From positions 1 to 64,000 of the forward strand of contig DASUXA010000104.1 of NCBI GenBank assembly GCA_036378155.1: a stretch of DNA of 64,000 nt, written 5' to 3'. The notes below the pieces were generated by a model. The model made no database searches. It saw only the letters and a list, made by a program, of their open reading frames with translations, and had not been told where the DNA came from. Each line of letters starts with the position of its first letter. Positions within the stretch are counted from its first letter, which is position 1. This DNA comes from DASUXA01 sp036378155 (GTDB lineage Bacteria > Actinomycetota > Actinomycetes > Mycobacteriales > Micromonosporaceae). Below, piece after piece: positions 1 through 8,611 of the stretch. The translations under genes were made by a program, and so were the position numbers.

Positions 1-1580
1 AAGTTCTCCACCTCGATCTTCCAGACCGCTTCCATGCCGAGTTCCGGGTACTCCAGTACCTCGACCTTGCGGATGCAGTCCTGGGCGAGGCGGGCCGCCG
101 GGCCGCCGATCGAGCCGAGGTAGAAGCCGCCGAACTTGTGACACGCCTCGGTGACCTGCCGGGACCGGTTGCCCTTGGCGAGCATCACCAGCGAGCCGCC
201 TGCTTCCTGGAACTTCGCCACGTACGCGTCCATCCGACCCGCCGTGGTCGGCCCGAACGAGCCGGACGCGTACCCGTCCGGGGTCTTCGCCGGACCGGCG
301 TAGTACACCGCGTGGTCGCGCAGGTACTGCGGCATCGGCTCGCCCGCGTCCAGCCGCTCGGCGATCTTCGCGTGCGCGATGTCGCGCGCCACAACCAGCG
401 GTCCGGACAGCGAGAGCCGGGTCTTCACCGGGTACTTCGACAGCTCCTCGCGGATCGCATCCATCGGCTGGTTCAGGTCGATCCGGACCACCTCGTCGGT
501 GTCCAGTTGCTCGTCGGTGACGTCCGGCAGGAACCGCGCCGGGTCGCGTTCGAGCTGCTCGATGAAGACCCCCTCGGCGGTGATCTTCGCCAGCGCCTGC
601 CGGTCCGCCGAACAGGACACCGCGATCGCGACCGGGCAGGACGCGCCGTGCCGGGGCAGTCGGACCACGCGTACGTCGTGGCAGAAGTACCGCCCGCCGA
701 ACTGCGCGCCGATGCCGAACTGCCGGGTCAGCTCCAGGACCTCGGCTTCCATCTCGACGTCGCGGAAGCCGTGCGCCAGCATCGACCCGTGCCGGGGCAG
801 GCTGTCCAGGTATTTCGCGCTCGCCAGCTTGGCGGTCTTCAGGGCGTACTCGGCGCTGGTGCCGCCGACGACGATCGCCAGGTGGTACGGCGGGCACGCG
901 GCGGTGCCCAGCGAGCGCAGCTTCTCGTCCAGGAACGCCATCATCCGCTGCGGGTTCAGCAGCGCCTTGGTCTCCTGGTACAGGAAGCTCTTGTTCGCCG
1001 ACCCGCCACCCTTCGCCATGAACAGGAACTTGTATTCGTCGGGGTGCCCGTGCGGGTCCTCGGCGTACAGCTCGATCTGCGCGGGCAGGTTGCTGCCGGT
1101 GTTGCGCTCCTCCCACATGGTCAGCGGGGCGAGCTGCGAATAGCGCAGGTTGAGCCGGGTGTACGCGTCGAACACGCCACGCGCGATGTACTCCTCGTCG
1201 CGCCCGTCGGTGAGCACGTGCCGACCGCGCTTGCCCATCACGATCGCGGTACCGGTGTCCTGGCACATCGGCAGCACGCCGCCGGCGGCGATGTTGGCGT
1301 TGCGGAGCAGGTCGAGCGCGACGAACCGGTCGTTCGGCGACGCCTGTGGATCGTCCACGATGGCGCGCAGCTGCTTGAGGTGGGCGGGGCGCAGGTAGTG
1401 CGCGATGTCGTGCATCGCCTCGGTGGTGAGCAGCCGCAGCGCCTCGGGTTCGACGGTGAGGAACCGCCGCCCGCGGGGACCGTCGACGACCTCGACTCCG
1501 TCCGTGGTGACCTGCCGGTACTCGGTGTCGTCCGAACCCAGCGGAAGCAACGGCGCGTACGCGAACTCAGGGCTGCCCAT
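1..1580 (-). CDS. Class I (iron-sulfur) fumarate hydratase, 3' end cut by window
   Basis: Interconverts fumarate and malate in the TCA cycle using an oxygen-sensitive 4Fe-4S cluster. The translation runs from MGSPEFAYAPLLPLG and carries class I hallmarks: MCQDTGTA near residue 110, the conserved stretch around GGSANKSFLYQ, and the C-terminal-domain sequence GSFGPTTAGRMD. The alpha and beta domains are in one chain of at least 526 residues, so only a short C-terminal piece is missing. The ATG at 1578-1580 has no Shine-Dalgarno but lies 6 nt after TACAGT (1587-1592), so it is probably leaderless. It is not a class II FumC. The fumarate released by the fumarylacetoacetase encoded downstream could feed this enzyme. 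The family call is firm; fumA or fumB would both fit as a name. Confidence 0.93.
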   Translation of the reverse strand, partial: MGSPEFAYAPLLPLGSDDTEYRQVTTDGVEVVDGPRGRRFLTVEPEALRLLTTEAMHDIAHYLRPAHLKQLRAIVDDPQASPNDRFVALDLLRNANIAAGGVLPMCQDTGTAIVMGKRGRHVLTDGRDEEYIARGVFDAYTRLNLRYSQLAPLTMWEERNTGSNLPAQIELYAEDPHGHPDEYKFLFMAKGGGSANKSFLYQETKALLNPQRMMAFLDEKLRSLGTAACPPYHLAIVVGGTSAEYALKTAKLASAKYLDSLPRHGSMLAHGFRDVEMEAEVLELTRQFGIGAQFGGRYFCHDVRVVRLPRHGASCPVAIAVSCSADRQALAKITAEGVFIEQLERDPARFLPDVTDEQLDTDEVVRIDLNQPMDAIREELSKYPVKTRLSLSGPLVVARDIAHAKIAERLDAGEPMPQYLRDHAVYYAGPAKTPDGYASGSFGPTTAGRMDAYVAKFQEAGGSLVMLAKGNRSRQVTEACHKFGGFYLGSIGGPAARLAQDCIRKVEVLEYPELGMEAVWKIEVEN

Positions 1581-1586
1581 GGGCGC

Positions 1587-1592
1587 ACTGTA
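1587..1592 (-). promoter_or_regulatory. -10 element of leaderless fumarase gene
   Basis: TACAGT on the minus strand is followed by 6 nt and then the ATG of the fumarase gene. Actinobacterial leaderless promoters have TANNNT 6-8 nt before the start codon, and no Shine-Dalgarno is present here. Confidence 0.5.
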
Positions 1593-1692
1593 GCCACGCG
1601 GTACGACCGCGCCCAGCGACCCCTGTCGTCGTGATGAGCTAGGCGACATCGCCCCCCGTGCATGCCGGACAAACCGGGCGCTCGGGGCGACG

Positions 1693-1726
1693 CCCGCCCA
1701 GCTGGAGACTCGCCCAGCTGGAGACT
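1693..1726. repeat. Two-copy 16-bp tandem repeat
   Basis: The unit GCCCAGCTGGAGACTC occurs twice in direct succession, followed by a partly related CGCTGAGCCGAGGACTC. It lies in the 165-nt gap between the fumarase gene and the propeller gene, has no clear hairpin and no assigned role. Confidence 0.6.
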
Positions 1727-1745
1727 CGCTGAGCCGAGGACTCGG

Positions 1746-3059
1746 TCAGCCGGCGACCAGCGCGCCGGTCGGCAGCCAGCCGACGGTACGGCCCCGGTTG
1801 ACGACCAAGCCGTCCCGGCTGGTCGCGAGGGGCGAGGCGGCGCTCCTGGCGTCCACCCGGACGGTACCGGTACCGGCGTCCACCTCGACCAGCCGACGGT
1901 CCACCACGTCCGTGATCAGCGCGCCGTCCCCGGCGAGCAGCGCGACCGCCTGCCGGTCGGCGCGCCGTCGCCAACCGGTACCGGGGTGCGACAGGTCCAC
2001 TCCCCGGATCGCGGCGCGGTCCCTGGTCCGCAGCAACGCGACCCGACCGTCGGTCGCCAGCAGTTTCTCGCCGGCGTCCACCGTGTACCGGATCGCGCCG
2101 GTGCCGACGTCGAGCAGCACGTCGCGGCCGTCCGGACCACCGGCGAGCAGGAGCGTACCCGCGCCGACCGGGTCGCCGCGCTGCTCACAGCCCAGCCGGT
2201 CGGCGGTACCCGGGTCGTACCCCTCGCGCCGCCACACCTGCCGGTCCGTCACCGGGTCGCGACCCTCGACGGTGAACCGGCAGCCCCCGGCACGCCGCTC
2301 GGAACCCACCGACACCACCCGGTTGCCCGCCACGAACACCCGTGTGGTGCTGGTCTGCCGGTACTCGCGAACCAGCCGCCCGTTCGCAGTGGACACCACG
2401 CGCACCGAATCGTCGCCGGGGAACCCGAGCAGCGGCGGTACCGGCTGAACCGAGAACAGCGGGGTACCCAGCGGACGCAACCCGGACAGCGCGCCGTTGC
2501 CGCCGCCCGGTACCCGCCCGCGACCGCCCGGCAGCGGCGCGCGCCAGCGGACCGCGCCGCCGCGCGGCTGCCGCCCCGTCAACGTGCACGACGTCACGCC
2601 GGTACAGGTCAGGGACAGCACCAGGTCGGAGTAGGTCCAGGCGGACGTCGCCTCGCTGTCGTGCCACAACGGAGCGCCGGTATCCGGGTCGTACACGTCG
2701 AAGCCGCGCCCGTGTGCGCGTCCGACCACGGCGACCGACTTGTCACCGACGCCCGCCACCGCTGCCCAGTCCGCGTCGTGCGCCCAGACCGGGTCGCCGG
2801 TGCGCAGGTCGCGAGCCTCGACCCCGTCCGGGTACACGAGGATCACGACGTGGTCGGCGATCGCGGCGGCGGTCGGCTGGTCGCCGACCCGCACGCTCCA
2901 GGTCGGCTTCGGATCGGCCAGGACGCTCAGCCGCGCCAGCCAGTCGTTGGCGTAGGTGATCGGATTGTGCCGGGTGACGATCGCGACGGTGATGGCGATC
3001 GCGATGGCGGCGACCACGACGGCGCCCTCGATCCGCCCGACCACCCGCCCCCTCGCCAC
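1746..3059 (-). CDS. Membrane-anchored PQQ-type beta-propeller protein
   Basis: The 437-aa protein has a short basic N terminus, one hydrophobic segment (about residues 9-29, GAVVVAAIAIAITVAIVT) and a long extracytoplasmic part. That part repeats blades of the PQQ-enzyme/BamB type, such as DLRTGDPVWAHDADW and DPDTGAPLWHDSEATS. This arrangement suggests a surface-exposed scaffold or binding propeller; no catalytic or cofactor residues are evident, so no reaction is proposed. A paralogue with the same layout lies at 7234-8457. The GTG start has no Shine-Dalgarno but sits 6 nt after TAGGCT, consistent with a leaderless message. It is tail-to-head with the fumarase gene and separated by 165 nt. 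Fold confidence is good, function unknown. Confidence 0.8.
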   Translation of the reverse strand: MARGRVVGRIEGAVVVAAIAIAITVAIVTRHNPITYANDWLARLSVLADPKPTWSVRVGDQPTAAAIADHVVILVYPDGVEARDLRTGDPVWAHDADWAAVAGVGDKSVAVVGRAHGRGFDVYDPDTGAPLWHDSEATSAWTYSDLVLSLTCTGVTSCTLTGRQPRGGAVRWRAPLPGGRGRVPGGGNGALSGLRPLGTPLFSVQPVPPLLGFPGDDSVRVVSTANGRLVREYRQTSTTRVFVAGNRVVSVGSERRAGGCRFTVEGRDPVTDRQVWRREGYDPGTADRLGCEQRGDPVGAGTLLLAGGPDGRDVLLDVGTGAIRYTVDAGEKLLATDGRVALLRTRDRAAIRGVDLSHPGTGWRRRADRQAVALLAGDGALITDVVDRRLVEVDAGTGTVRVDARSAASPLATSRDGLVVNRGRTVGWLPTGALVAG

Positions 3060-3065
3060 GGGGCG

Positions 3066-3071
3066 AGCCTA
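3066..3071 (-). promoter_or_regulatory. -10 element of leaderless propeller gene
   Basis: TAGGCT, then 6 nt, then the GTG start at 3059. No Shine-Dalgarno is visible upstream of the GTG. Confidence 0.5.
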
Positions 3072-3102
3072 GCGACGCCGGTGCCGGCTCCACAGGGGAC
3101 GA

Positions 3103-3660
3103 TCAGGCGGTATCGCCGCCGACGCCGCGCGGCGCGCCCCCGCCGCCGGAGGCGGCGCCCCCGCCAACCGCGCCGCCGCCGGAGGCGGCGGCGGTAACCA
3201 GCGGGAGCGTCCGGTACGGGATCTGTTCGGCGAGCGCGATGATCGTCGACGCGCGGACGATCCCCTCGTACCCGACGACCTGGTCGATCACGCGCTGCAG
3301 GTCGGTGTTGGACCGGGCGACGATGCGGCACATCAGGTCGCCGGTACCGGTGATGGTGTGCACCTCGAGCACCTCGGGGATCGTGCCGAGATGCGCGGAG
3401 ACCGGGTCGTGACCGCGGCTCTGCCGGATCTCCAGGACGACGAACGCGGTGACGCCGAAGCCGAGCGCGGCGGGCGACACATCCGGTCCGAACCCGGTGA
3501 TCACCCCGCGTTCCAGCAACTTGTCGAGGCGGGCCTGGACGGTACCGCGGGCGACCCGCAACCGTCGCGAGGCTTCCAGCACACCGATCCGGGGCTCCTC
3601 GGCGAGCAGCGTGATCAGTCGGGCGTCGAGTTCGTCGATACCCGTGTCGGCTCTGGTCAC
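3103..3660 (-). CDS. Lrp/AsnC family transcriptional regulator
   Basis: The 185-aa protein has the AsnC layout: an N-terminal winged helix (LDARLITLLAEEPRIGVLEA, then RRLRVARGTVQARLDKLLERGVI) and a C-terminal RAM ligand-binding domain (about residues 65-150, including HTITGTGDLMCRIVARS). The last 30-35 residues are an unusual Gly/Ala tail rich in GGG and GGA, absent from ordinary Lrp proteins. It is divergent from hpd with a 214-nt region between starts, so regulation of hpd in response to an aromatic amino acid or keto acid is the natural inference. Divergent AsnC-type regulators of hpd are known in other bacteria. The ligand is not deducible from sequence. Start ATG or GTG choice is not critical: the first helix begins within ten residues. 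Confidence 0.9.
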   Translation of the reverse strand: MTRADTGIDELDARLITLLAEEPRIGVLEASRRLRVARGTVQARLDKLLERGVITGFGPDVSPAALGFGVTAFVVLEIRQSRGHDPVSAHLGTIPEVLEVHTITGTGDLMCRIVARSNTDLQRVIDQVVGYEGIVRASTIIALAEQIPYRTLPLVTAAASGGGAVGGGAASGGGGAPRGVGGDTA

Positions 3661-3738
3661 CTGACCTCCGCTGTCGGGTGGGACGCATGAATCGCCATAA
3701 GCCAGGCGAGACGGACTCGGTTCCGCCGCGCGATCCGC

Positions 3739-3753
3739 TGGTCAGGTTGACCA
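3739..3753. promoter_or_regulatory. Candidate operator dyad upstream of hpd
   Basis: TGGTCA-GGT-TGACCA is a perfect inverted repeat with 6-bp arms and a 3-bp centre. It lies between the divergent Lrp-type gene and hpd, where an autoregulatory AsnC-family site would be expected. Binding is inferred, not shown. Confidence 0.35.
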
Positions 3754-3776
3754 GCACTCGGGTCGTGTCGGCGGGC

Positions 3777-3788
3777 GATGTGTACATC
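3777..3788. promoter_or_regulatory. Second candidate operator dyad upstream of hpd
   Basis: GATGT-GT-ACATC is an inverted repeat embedded in an imperfect longer one (GGGC on the left, GCCC on the right). It lies about 38 bp from the TGGTCA dyad, in the same divergent promoter region. Confidence 0.3.
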
Positions 3789-3874
3789 TTGCCCACCGAT
3801 CAGGGTAACTGTTGCCTAGCGGTACCGCCCACGCCATGCTCACCGGCAAAGCCGCGCAGGAGGGAGTGACCGCG

Positions 3875-5095
3875 ATGACCCAGGCGATCGATCGCAGCTC
3901 GGACGTTCTCGACGGGGTCGATGAAGACGTCGACGTCGACCAGCTCATCGCCGCTGTACCGCACGACATCGCCCACGACCCGTTCCCGGTCAAGGGGCTG
4001 GACTACGTCCGCTTCTATGTCGGCAACGCCCGGCAGGCCGCCCACTACTACTCGACCGCGTTCGGCATGACCTGCGTCGCGTACCGAGGTCCGGAGCAGG
4101 GGTACCGCGACCACGCCGAATATGTCCTGGTTTCCGGCTCGGCGCGGTTCGTGTTCGCCGGCGGGGTACACGCCGACGCCGAGGCGACCAAGCACTACGC
4201 CCGCCACGGCGACGGCATCGTCGACATCGCGATGGAGGTACCGGACGTCGACGCCGCGTACCGGCACGCCCTGTCCACCGGCGCGACCGGGCTGGTCGAG
4301 CCGCACGACGAGACCGACGAGCACGGCACCGTACGGGTCGCCGCGATCGCCACGTACGGCGAGACCCGGCACTCGCTGATCGACCGGTCCCGGTACACCG
4401 GACCGTTCCTGCCCGGCTTCGTGGCGCACGCGCCGATCGTCGACCGCACCGCCGCGATCGAGGCGGGTCTGCAGCCCAAGCGGTTCTTCCAGGCGGTCGA
4501 CCACATCGTCGGCAACGTCGAGCTGGGCAAGATGGACGAGTGGGTGGAGTTCTACAAGCGGGTCATGGGCTTCACCAACATGGCGGAGTTCGTGGGCGAC
4601 GACATCGCGACCGACTACTCGGCGCTGATGAGCAAGGTCGTCGCCAGCGGTACCCGCAAGGTCAAGTTCCCGCTGAACGAGCCGGCGGTCAGCCGCCGCA
4701 AGTCGCAGATCGACGAGTACCTCGAGTTCTACGGCGGACCGGGCGCCCAGCACGTCGCGCTGGCGACCAACGACATCCTGCGTACCGTCGACGTGATGCG
4801 CGCGGCGGGCGTGGACTTCCTGGACACCCCGGACTCGTACTACGAGGACCCGGAGCTGCGGGCGCGGATCGGCACCGTACGCGTGCCGATCGAGGAACTG
4901 CAGAAGCGCAAGATCCTCGTGGACCGGGACGAGGACGGGTACCTGCTGCAGATCTTCACCAAGCCGGTACAGGACCGCCCGACCGTGTTCTTCGAGCTCA
5001 TCGAACGGCACGGCTCGCTCGGCTTCGGCAAGGGCAACTTCAAGGCGCTGTTCGAGGCGATCGAGCGCGAACAGGAGAAGCGGGGAAACCTGTAG
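3875..5095 (+). CDS. hpd: 4-hydroxyphenylpyruvate dioxygenase
   Basis: Converts 4-hydroxyphenylpyruvate to homogentisate, the committed step of tyrosine breakdown, with non-heme Fe(II). The 406-aa chain has two vicinal-oxygen-chelate halves; the C-terminal half carries the iron ligands H210 (in AVDHIVGN), H293 (in GAQHVALA) and E374 (in VFFELIERHG). The frame stays open back to 3812, but AGGAGGG at 3858-3864 is 10 nt before the ATG at 3875, so that start is used. The C-terminal helix (GKGNFKALFEAIEREQE) that gates the active site is intact. It is divergent from an Lrp-type regulator, and homogentisate dioxygenase and fumarylacetoacetase are encoded 7 kb downstream. Confidence 0.97.
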   Translation: MTQAIDRSSDVLDGVDEDVDVDQLIAAVPHDIAHDPFPVKGLDYVRFYVGNARQAAHYYSTAFGMTCVAYRGPEQGYRDHAEYVLVSGSARFVFAGGVHADAEATKHYARHGDGIVDIAMEVPDVDAAYRHALSTGATGLVEPHDETDEHGTVRVAAIATYGETRHSLIDRSRYTGPFLPGFVAHAPIVDRTAAIEAGLQPKRFFQAVDHIVGNVELGKMDEWVEFYKRVMGFTNMAEFVGDDIATDYSALMSKVVASGTRKVKFPLNEPAVSRRKSQIDEYLEFYGGPGAQHVALATNDILRTVDVMRAAGVDFLDTPDSYYEDPELRARIGTVRVPIEELQKRKILVDRDEDGYLLQIFTKPVQDRPTVFFELIERHGSLGFGKGNFKALFEAIEREQEKRGNL

Positions 5096-5156
5096 TTCGG
5101 CGTACCTGCGACACTGTCCCGGTGACCGAGCCACCGACGCATGAAGGGGTCGTGCC

Positions 5157-6119
5157 ATGAGCGCGGTCCCGCCCGGTTGGTACAAGGATCCGGTTGACCC
5201 GACGACTCAGCGGTACTGGGACGGCGAGGGCTGGATCGGCGAGCCGCTGCCCGCCGATGCCACCCCGCCGCCCGGTCCACCGCCGGAGACGCCGCCGCCG
5301 GTACCGGTCGCGCCCGAGCCGCCACCGCAGGTCAACGTGCCGGTCGGCGCGGTACCGTGGCCGACCAGCGGCGCGCCGACGCCCGTCGTCCCGCCGCCCG
5401 GCTACCCGCCCCAGCACCCCGGCACGGCGCCGCCGAGCGGACCGCCACCCGGCGGGCTGCCACCCGGCGGGCTGCCTCCGGGCGCGGCTTGGCTGCCGCC
5501 CGGAGCGCAGGTACCTCCCGGCTGGTACCCGCACCCCTACCCGGCAGTCCCCCCGCCGCCGCGTCCGCACGGTCGGCTGCTCGCCCCGCTCGGACTGCGC
5601 CTGGTCGCGAGGCTGATCGACATCCTCGCCATCGTGGCGCTGAACGTCGTGGTCAACGGCTGGTTCGCGTACCAGTGGTGGCAGCAGTTCCTGCCGTTCT
5701 ACCGGGAGTACGCGCGGCGGCGCAGCCTCGGGGAATCCACCAACGACCTGCTGCCGTCCGAGCGGCTGGCGACCATCCAGTTCATGATGATCCTGCTGGC
5801 GATGGCCGTGTGGTTCGCGTACGAGGTGCCGGCGATCGCGAACACCGGTCAGACGCTGGGCAAACGGCTGGTCGGCATCCAGGTGGTACGGCTGGAGAAC
5901 GAGGAGCGGATCGGCTTCGCCCGCGCCGCCCGGCGGTGGAACACCATGGGGCTGCCGATGCTGCTGTGGCAGTTCGGCATCGGCTTCCTACTCCAGGCTG
6001 TGGACAGCATCGTGGCGGCGGTCGACAAACCGCTGCACCAGGCGCTGCACGACAAGGGCGCGCAGACCGTCGTCGTCCAGGTCGGACGACCAAGCACCGA
6101 TCAGGGAGGCCCCCGATGA
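5157..6119 (+). CDS. RDD-family membrane protein with DUF2510 and proline-rich N terminus
   Basis: The 320-aa protein begins with a DUF2510 motif (PPGWYKDPVDPTTQRYWDGE), followed by about 110 residues of Pro/Gly-rich linker with repeats such as PPGGLPPGG. It ends in an RDD membrane domain whose signature is GLRLVARLIDILAI near residue 145. Hydrophobic segments are visible near 155-172, 205-222 and 270-290. RDD proteins are small polytopic membrane proteins; some have been linked to Na+/H+ exchange, but no ion specificity can be read here. Its stop overlaps the ATG of the aminotransferase gene (ATGA), so the two are probably co-translated. The gene follows hpd after 61 nt and may be read from the same promoter. 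Confidence 0.85.
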   Translation: MSAVPPGWYKDPVDPTTQRYWDGEGWIGEPLPADATPPPGPPPETPPPVPVAPEPPPQVNVPVGAVPWPTSGAPTPVVPPPGYPPQHPGTAPPSGPPPGGLPPGGLPPGAAWLPPGAQVPPGWYPHPYPAVPPPPRPHGRLLAPLGLRLVARLIDILAIVALNVVVNGWFAYQWWQQFLPFYREYARRRSLGESTNDLLPSERLATIQFMMILLAMAVWFAYEVPAIANTGQTLGKRLVGIQVVRLENEERIGFARAARRWNTMGLPMLLWQFGIGFLLQAVDSIVAAVDKPLHQALHDKGAQTVVVQVGRPSTDQGGPR

Positions 6120-7171
6120 GCCGGCTCACCCGTGCCGACCTCGAAGCTCTGCCCAACTACGTACCGGGACGCACGGTGCCCGGGGCGATCAAGCTCGCCT
6201 CGAACGAGGTGCCGTACGGACCGCTGCCCGGCGTCGCGGAGGCCGTCGCCGAAGCCGTGTCCGGCGTGCACCGGTACCCCGACATGGGGGTGAACGCGCT
6301 GCGCACCGCGCTCGCGGAGCGGTACGACGTCGATCCGGATCGGATCGCCACCGGATGCGGTTCCGTCGCCCTGGCGGAGCACCTGACCCGCGCGGTCACC
6401 ATGCCGGGCGACGAGATCGTGTACGCGTGGCGGTCGTTCGAGGCGTATCCGATCATCGCCGCGGTCGCGGGGGTGACCAGCGTTCAGGTGCCGAACAGGG
6501 AGGACCACGGTCACGACCTGCCGGCGATGGCGGACGCGATCACCGACCGCACCCGGATGGTGCTGGTGTGCAACCCGAACAACCCGACCGGTACGACGGT
6601 GACCCGCGACGAGATCGACGCGTTCCTCGACCGGGTACCGGACGACGTCCTGGTCGTGCTCGACGAGGCGTACCGGGAGTTCGTCACCGACCCGGCGGTG
6701 CCGGACGGGCTGGAAACCTACGGCGACCGCCCGAACGTGGCGGTGCTGCGGACCCTGTCCAAGGCGTGGGGGCTCGCCGGTCTGCGGGTCGGGTTCCTGG
6801 TCGCCCAGCCGGACGTCGCCGCCGCCGTGCGCAAGGTGGTCACCCCGTTCTCGACGTCCAGCGTCGCGCAGGCGGCGGCGCTCGCCGCGCTGCGCGCCGA
6901 CGACGAGATGCGCCGCCGCGTCAACCTGGTCATCGCCGAACGCGACCGGTTGCTGCCCGCGCTGCGCAAACTGCTCCCGGAGGTACCGGACACCCAGGCG
7001 AACTTCGTGTGGTTGCCGCTCGGCGACCGGTCCGCCGAGTTCGCGGCGGTGTGCGAGCGGCACCGGGTGATCGTGCGCCCGTTCCAGGGCGACGGGGTCC
7101 GGGTCACCGTCGGTACCCCCGACGAAGACGACCTTTTCCTCGCGGCGGCGGAGGAGTTCTTCGCCGGCTGA
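6116..7171 (+). CDS. HisC-like aromatic/histidinol-phosphate aminotransferase
   Basis: PLP-dependent fold-type I aminotransferase of 351 aa. Visible are the N-terminal LASNEVPYGPLP, the conserved NPNNPTG (153-159), DEAYREF (183-189) and the PLP lysine K216 in TLSKAWGLAGLRVGF. This is the HisC/Pat group, which acts on histidinol phosphate or on aromatic amino acids. The position directly downstream of hpd favours a role in making 4-hydroxyphenylpyruvate from tyrosine, but the same family supplies aromatic amino acid biosynthesis, and histidine biosynthesis genes are absent here. The ATG is inside the stop of the RDD gene (ATGA). The strong hairpin after the stop marks the operon end. Confidence 0.88.
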   Translation: MSRLTRADLEALPNYVPGRTVPGAIKLASNEVPYGPLPGVAEAVAEAVSGVHRYPDMGVNALRTALAERYDVDPDRIATGCGSVALAEHLTRAVTMPGDEIVYAWRSFEAYPIIAAVAGVTSVQVPNREDHGHDLPAMADAITDRTRMVLVCNPNNPTGTTVTRDEIDAFLDRVPDDVLVVLDEAYREFVTDPAVPDGLETYGDRPNVAVLRTLSKAWGLAGLRVGFLVAQPDVAAAVRKVVTPFSTSSVAQAAALAALRADDEMRRRVNLVIAERDRLLPALRKLLPEVPDTQANFVWLPLGDRSAEFAAVCERHRVIVRPFQGDGVRVTVGTPDEDDLFLAAAEEFFAG

Positions 7172-7204
7172 GCCGCGTGTCCTCGACTGAGGATGTCGAC
7201 CCTC

Positions 7205-7235
7205 GACCGGCGGCGGAGTCGCTCCGCCGCCGGTC
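7205..7235. terminator. Bidirectional terminator hairpin
   Basis: A perfect 14-bp stem (GACCGGCGGCGGAG with its complement) and a TCG loop lie between convergent genes, running into the stop codon of the minus-strand gene. There is no long U tract, as is usual in high-GC actinobacteria. Confidence 0.75.
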
Positions 7236-8457
7236 AACTGCCCAGCAGCAGGACCGGCTCCCCACTGGAGAAGTAGCTGCTGTCGACCGAGTTCTCCGGG
7301 CCGCGCACCCGTTCGACGGCGACGAACCCGTCACGGGCGTACACGTGTGCCGGTCGCCACCCGGTGCCGACGATCTCCGGCTGCGGGGTGACCCGCGACA
7401 ACTCGGTACCGTCCAGCGGGTTCACGGTGACCAGCGTCCGCTGCTCGACCAGCACGTAGATGCGCCCCGGCTCGGTGGCGATCAGGGTCGCCGCCGCCCC
7501 GTCCCGGCTCTGCCAGGTCCAACCCGGCGCGCCGGTGACCGCGTCGCGAGCGGTGATCACGGTCGGCGTGGTCTGCTCGACGGCGAACCGTCCGACCAGC
7601 CACGCCGCGGTCGGGGCGAGCGCGCTCGCCTCGACCGCGGCACCGCCCGGTCCGAGCAGCCATGCCGAGGTACTGGTACGTACCGCCCGGCAATCCGAGT
7701 GACCGACGGCGCACGCGATCGGGGTCGGGTCGCCGCCGGACAGCCGCCAGACCGGCCGTGCGGTACCGGTACCGGCGTCGAACAGGTCGACCGTGGTCGG
7801 CTGGGCGCAGTCGACGGTCGCGTACGCGCCGTCCACGGTCCAGTCCCGCGACTCGCAGCCCCGCGGACGGCTCCACAGCAGGGCGCCGGAGCCGGCGTCG
7901 AACGCACGCACCGTCCCGCCCCACGAGGACAGCACAACCGCGCGACCGTCCGCCGCAGTCGCGGTGAACAGGTGCGCCGGCTGGTACACCACGCCCGCGC
8001 CGGTGCGCCGGCTGTTGTACGCCCCGGTCGACCCGACCTCGGCGCGCCACGCTTCGCGCCCGGTACGGGCATCCAGGGCGACCAGCTTGCCGTCCGACCA
8101 CGCCCCGACCACGACCGGTCCGGGCGCCACCACGACCCCGAGCACCTGCGCCGGCCAGCGCCGGAACGCCCAGTACGGGGTCATCGAGGCACGGGCGTCG
8201 ACCGGCGCGTCGGCCCAGATCCGCCGCTCGGCGGCGTACACCCGCAGCCGCCGGTCCACGACGAGCGGGGCGTTGGACAGTTGCCCGTAGCCGCGCGGTT
8301 CGGCGACGACCGGCGCGGGGTACGGCGCGTCCGCCGGGTCGACGGTCTCGGCGGGCGCCAGTACCCGGTACCCGACGACGATGGTCGCCAGCAGCAGCCC
8401 CACCACCGCCCCGGTGATCAGCGGCCAGCTCAGCGCGCCTCGACGACCCGACTCCAT
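7234..8457 (-). CDS. Membrane-anchored PQQ-type beta-propeller protein (paralogue)
   Basis: The 407-aa protein has a TM segment at about residues 10-30 (LSWPLITGAVVGLLLATIVV) and then propeller blades, for example ALDARTGREAWRAEV, AFDAGSGALLWSRPRG and DAVTGAPGWTWQS. It resembles the protein at 1746-3059 in size and architecture, so both are probably exported single-pass propellers. Start choice: GGAGG lies about 7 nt before the ATG at 8457; a longer in-frame version would add only MPGGGGR. It shares a terminator with the aminotransferase gene. No enzymatic residues recognised. Confidence 0.8.
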   Translation of the reverse strand: MESGRRGALSWPLITGAVVGLLLATIVVGYRVLAPAETVDPADAPYPAPVVAEPRGYGQLSNAPLVVDRRLRVYAAERRIWADAPVDARASMTPYWAFRRWPAQVLGVVVAPGPVVVGAWSDGKLVALDARTGREAWRAEVGSTGAYNSRRTGAGVVYQPAHLFTATAADGRAVVLSSWGGTVRAFDAGSGALLWSRPRGCESRDWTVDGAYATVDCAQPTTVDLFDAGTGTARPVWRLSGGDPTPIACAVGHSDCRAVRTSTSAWLLGPGGAAVEASALAPTAAWLVGRFAVEQTTPTVITARDAVTGAPGWTWQSRDGAAATLIATEPGRIYVLVEQRTLVTVNPLDGTELSRVTPQPEIVGTGWRPAHVYARDGFVAVERVRGPENSVDSSYFSSGEPVLLLGS

Positions 8458-8611
8458 CCGCCCACCTCCGCCGGGCACCCTACCGGCGGCGGCTGAGGCA
8501 CCGCTGGTCGCTCCTCCGCCGGCGCTGCTGATGTACGCACGTCACCGGAGAGGTGAGCGTCCCAGGCGGGCTACCTCGCCGGTGGCGTACCCAATCACGA
8601 GCGTGTCGGCG

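Noticed and set aside
138..1634. Plus-strand frame of 498 codons
   Set aside because: It is antisense to the fumarase gene, which has complete family motifs.
3812..3874. Longer hpd start at 3812
   Set aside because: The strong AGGAGGG ribosome site points to ATG 3875, and the extra 21 residues have no counterpart in the family.
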